Below, piece after piece: positions 61,197-64,000 of a stretch of 64,000 bases of DNA. The DNA is taken from assembly GCA_024233005.1 (NCBI GenBank), contig JACKQE010000001.1, positions 806,001 through 870,000 of the forward strand, written 5' to 3'. Numbering within the stretch: position 1 is the stretch's first letter; each line of letters opens with the position of its first letter. Under the pieces are notes generated by a model. The model was not told where the DNA came from and ran no database searches. It worked only from the letters and a program-made list of their open reading frames with translations. The DNA is from Akkermansiaceae bacterium (GTDB taxonomy: Bacteria > Verrucomicrobiota > Verrucomicrobiia > Verrucomicrobiales > DEV007). The translations under genes were made by a program, and so were the position numbers.

Positions 61197-62527
61197 GCAC
61201 CTTCACCACGCGGAAATCGCTCTCCCGCCGGACCCTCTTGCGGGGTGTCGGGGCGGCGCTGTCCTTGCCTTTCCTCGACGCCATGGTGCCGGCGGCCACT
61301 GCCGCGACTCGCGCGGTTGTTCCGGCGAAACGACTCGGCTACATTTATATCCCCATGGGGTGTGACATCACCCGATGGACCCCGGGGCGGGGACCGGCTG
61401 ATCAACTGGGAGAATTGTCCCCGATTCTGAAGTCGTTGGAACCAGTCAGGCATCAGTGTACGGTGATCTCCAATCTGGAGCTTGAGCCCGCCTACCCGGG
61501 AACCCACGCGACCTCGAATGCCTCGTTCCTCAGCGCGGCCCGGGTCAGGCACACCGAGAGCAGTGATTACTACAACGGAACCACGGCTGATCAAATTGCT
61601 GCGAAAGCAATCGGTCAGGGGACCCAACTGCCTTCTCTGGAGTTGGCCATGGACTTGATGCAGGTCGTCGGCCAGTGTGATAACGGGTATGCCTGTGTCT
61701 ACCAGAACAACCTCTCCTGGTCCTCCCCGACCACACCGTTGCCAGCAGAGGCCCATCCCCGATTGGTGTTTGAGCAGCTCTTCGGTGATGGCGGCAGCAG
61801 GGTGGAACGGCAGGAAGCGCTGCGGCGCCGGTCGAGCTTGCTGGACTTTGTCAAAGACGACATGAAACGCCTCGCCGGGCAGCTGGGACCGGAAGACCGC
61901 GACCGGGTGAATCATTACCTGGATTCTGTGCGGGAAGTGGAGCGCCGAATCCAGCAGGCCGGGGCGGGGGTTGCGGAAAACGAACTCCCCGATCTCGAGC
62001 GTCCCAACGGGGTGCCAGCCAGTTATGCCGATCACGCGAGGCTCATGTTCGACCTCCAGGTGCTCGCCATGCAGGGGGATGTGACCCGCGTCATCACTTT
62101 CCAACTCGCCCGGGAAACGAGCAACCGGACGTATCCCGAGATTGGTGTGAGTGATCCGCATCACCCGCTTTCCCATCACGGTAACGATCCCGGGAAGATC
62201 GAACGTCTTTCGAAAATCAATGCCTTCCATGTCGGATTGTTTGCCGGTTACCTCGCCAAACTCGCCGCGACCAAGGAAGCCGACGGTACCCTGCTCGACC
62301 ACTGTCTGCTGCTCTACGGGAGCGGCATGGGCAATCCCAATGTCCACGACCACACCAACCTGCCCATCATTGTCGCCGGCGGCCGGTGCGCCGGAGTCAG
62401 CGGAAACCGGCATCTGCGCTCAGAACGGTCCTTGCCGCTGGCGAATCTTCACCTGACGTTGCTCGACAAGGCGGGCGTGACCTTGGACAAATTCGGGGAC
62501 AGCAACGGGGTGATCACGGTGCTGTGA
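61193..62527 (+). CDS. DUF1552 protein, Tat-exported, second copy
   Basis: 444 residues from the ATG at 61193. The Tat signal is SRRTLLRGVGAALSLPFLDAM. DUF1552 features: YIPMGCDITRWTPG, SNASFLSAARVRHTESSDYYNGTTADQ, FEQLFGDGGSRVERQEALRRRSSLLDFVKDDMKRL and LLDHCLLLYGSGMGNPNVHDHTNLPIIVAGG. It is the partner of the DUF1592 paralogue upstream. It is not a recent duplicate of the first DUF1552 protein: only the domain signatures are shared. Confidence 0.9.
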   Translation: MSTFTTRKSLSRRTLLRGVGAALSLPFLDAMVPAATAATRAVVPAKRLGYIYIPMGCDITRWTPGRGPADQLGELSPILKSLEPVRHQCTVISNLELEPAYPGTHATSNASFLSAARVRHTESSDYYNGTTADQIAAKAIGQGTQLPSLELAMDLMQVVGQCDNGYACVYQNNLSWSSPTTPLPAEAHPRLVFEQLFGDGGSRVERQEALRRRSSLLDFVKDDMKRLAGQLGPEDRDRVNHYLDSVREVERRIQQAGAGVAENELPDLERPNGVPASYADHARLMFDLQVLAMQGDVTRVITFQLARETSNRTYPEIGVSDPHHPLSHHGNDPGKIERLSKINAFHVGLFAGYLAKLAATKEADGTLLDHCLLLYGSGMGNPNVHDHTNLPIIVAGGRCAGVSGNRHLRSERSLPLANLHLTLLDKAGVTLDKFGDSNGVITVL

Positions 62528-62564
62528 TCCATCCTTCATCGGCGTCCCTTTCCGATCCGGAATC

Positions 62565-64000
62565 ATGATTGCCTTAACCGAAAAATGGGCGGGTATTTTC
62601 TTGGCGGTGATGGTTCCAATTGTCCCCATGGCGGCCGCTGATTTTCCCGATGATGCTGAAAAGCAGGAGTGGGAGCGTGTTGAAAGCCGCCTTCTCGCGA
62701 AGTCGGACGTCAACGCCGCCCAGTCCGACGGCACCACGGCATTGCATTGGGCCGCGTATCATGACCGTGGTGACATTGTGGAGAAGTTGCTGGCGGCGGG
62801 AGCAGCGGCCGATCGCTCGAACCGCTATGGCATCACCCCTCTGTTGATCGCCTGTCAGAACGGGAACGAGGCCATCGTGGAGGCCCTGCTGGTCGCAGGT
62901 GCCAACGTCAACGCCTCTCAGCGCGGGGGGGAAACCGCGCTCATGATCGCGGCGCGGACTGGAAAGTCCGGCGCGGTGCAGGTGTTGCTCGATCACGGGG
63001 CGAAAGTCGACGCCAGCGAGAACCATGGGCAGACGGCTCTGATGTGGGCGGCAACGGAGGGGCACGCGGCAGTGGTGTCGTTGTTGCTGCAACAGGGAGC
63101 GGATCTGAAGTACCGGCTCAAGTCCGGCTTCACGGCGTTGCTCTTCGCTGCCCGTGAGGGCAAAAGCGCCGTCGTGGACACTCTCCTGAAAGCGGGGGCG
63201 GATCCCCGGGACGCCATTGCCACAGCAGAGGCTCCCGGTGGTCGCGGGGCTCCCGATGGTGTCTCCGCCGTCGATTTGGCCATAGAGAACGGATACTTTG
63301 AACTCGCTCTGACCCTCGTCCAAGCCGGTGCCGATCCCAATGATCAAAGGAGCGGGTTCGCCCCGTTACACCGGCTCACCTGGGTGCGCAAACCACCGCG
63401 GGGGGATGACGAAGCCGGCCAGCCTTCCCCCGAAACTCATGGGAAACTGACCAGTCTGGATTGCCTGCGCGCCTTGGTTGCCGCCGGTGCTGCGGTTGAT
63501 GCGCCCCTGCCGGAACGGGCCAAGGCACGCGCCTTTGGTTCGATCAATTTCAGCGGTGCCACCCCCTTTCTGCTGGCCTGTCGCAATGCGGACCTTCCGA
63601 TGATGAAACTGCTCGTCGCCCTCGGAGCTGATCCAGAACGTCCCAATGCCGATGGATCCACTCCTTTGATGGCGGCCGCCGGTCTCGGCTGCTACGCGCC
63701 GGATGAAGAGGCGGGGACCGAAGAGGAATGCCTCGAAGCCTGCCGGTATCTGCTCAGTCTGGGCGCGGACGTGAATGCGGTGGACCGGAATGGCCAAACT
63801 GCGATGCACGGGGCGGCCTACAAAAGTCTCCCCAAGGTCGTCCAATTCCTGGCCGACCGGGGTGCCGCCATCAATGTCTGGAACCGCAAAAACTCGAAGG
63901 GATGGACCCCACTGCTGATCGCCCAGGGTTTTCGGCCGGGCAATTTCAAGCCCAGCGCTGAAACGATCGCGGCCATCAGTGGGATCATGATCGCAAACGG
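62565..64000 (+). CDS. Secreted ankyrin-repeat protein, runs off the right edge
   Basis: At least 478 residues from the ATG at 62565 (MIALTEKWAGIFLAVMVPIVPMAAA), a signal peptide, still open at base 64000. Ankyrin repeats are regular: GTTALHWAAYHDRGDIVEKLLAAGA, GITPLLIACQNGNEAIVEALL, GETALMIAARTGKSGAVQVLLDHGA, GQTALMWAATEGHAAVVSLLLQQGA, then degenerate ones up to the edge. Ankyrin proteins of this type often close DUF1592/DUF1552 loci in PVC bacteria. Probably a periplasmic scaffold or interaction protein; a C-terminal domain may lie outside the window. Confidence 0.88.
   Translation, partial: MIALTEKWAGIFLAVMVPIVPMAAADFPDDAEKQEWERVESRLLAKSDVNAAQSDGTTALHWAAYHDRGDIVEKLLAAGAAADRSNRYGITPLLIACQNGNEAIVEALLVAGANVNASQRGGETALMIAARTGKSGAVQVLLDHGAKVDASENHGQTALMWAATEGHAAVVSLLLQQGADLKYRLKSGFTALLFAAREGKSAVVDTLLKAGADPRDAIATAEAPGGRGAPDGVSAVDLAIENGYFELALTLVQAGADPNDQRSGFAPLHRLTWVRKPPRGDDEAGQPSPETHGKLTSLDCLRALVAAGAAVDAPLPERAKARAFGSINFSGATPFLLACRNADLPMMKLLVALGADPERPNADGSTPLMAAAGLGCYAPDEEAGTEEECLEACRYLLSLGADVNAVDRNGQTAMHGAAYKSLPKVVQFLADRGAAINVWNRKNSKGWTPLLIAQGFRPGNFKPSAETIAAISGIMIAN

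Overview
The window reads as chromosomal DNA of a member of the PVC superphylum, most likely Verrucomicrobiota. The evidence is a 10-gene run of PVC-type cytochrome modules (DUF1592/DUF1587 with DUF1552, and PSCyt/DUF1549/DUF1553 with DUF1501), two sulfatases, an ECF sigma/FecR pair, and an SOS box of the form TGTTC-N4-GAACA, which I recall as the verrucomicrobial LexA motif. GC is high except in a few patches. No rRNA, tRNA or CRISPR array was recognised.

1-15.7 kb is an accessory, defence-like and decaying region. It holds a broken MmeI-type restriction-modification gene with an internal GC break, a YpfJ-type metalloprotease, a four-gene cassette (TIGR04255-like, unknown, ComEC-like metallo-beta-lactamase, Swt1-type HEPN) and a nitrogen-oxide remnant (Crp/Fnr regulator, cytochrome P460, a frameshifted second P460, a frameshifted Dps, a napA-like 3' end). 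These are followed by an adenine methyltransferase with a PIN-domain nuclease and by an IS3-family element whose transposase carries a 60-bp insertion with a stop. Four copies of a hairpin-forming 70-bp repeat sit at the edges of several of these genes.

15.7-20.5 kb is an SOS mutagenesis operon: a UmuD-like S24 protease followed by one 1430-residue protein that joins a complete DinB-type Y-family polymerase to a DnaE-type C-family polymerase. A LexA-type palindrome fills the promoter spacer. I consider this the most novel system in the window.

20.6-38 kb is mostly ordinary chromosome: PII, a membrane protein, miaB, xerD, a SulP transporter, an L,D-transpeptidase lipoprotein, a GNAT enzyme, folP, pepF, a TolC/HlyD/ABC-ATPase export operon and rpmB. 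The exception is a 1.53-kb lower-GC insert flanked by a 137-bp duplication of the xerD 3' end, which resembles integration into xerD.

38.2-64 kb starts with a sigma factor and its FecR-type regulator, then a DUF4091 secreted protein and a streptogramin-lyase-type propeller. From 44.3 kb on, two BNR-like propellers, two DUF1592 multihaem proteins, two DUF1552 Tat proteins, one DUF1549/DUF1553 cytochrome, one DUF1501 Tat protein, two sulfatases and an ankyrin-repeat protein lie on one strand with short gaps or ATGA overlaps. This looks like a periplasmic oxidative and desulfating catabolic locus whose substrate I cannot name.
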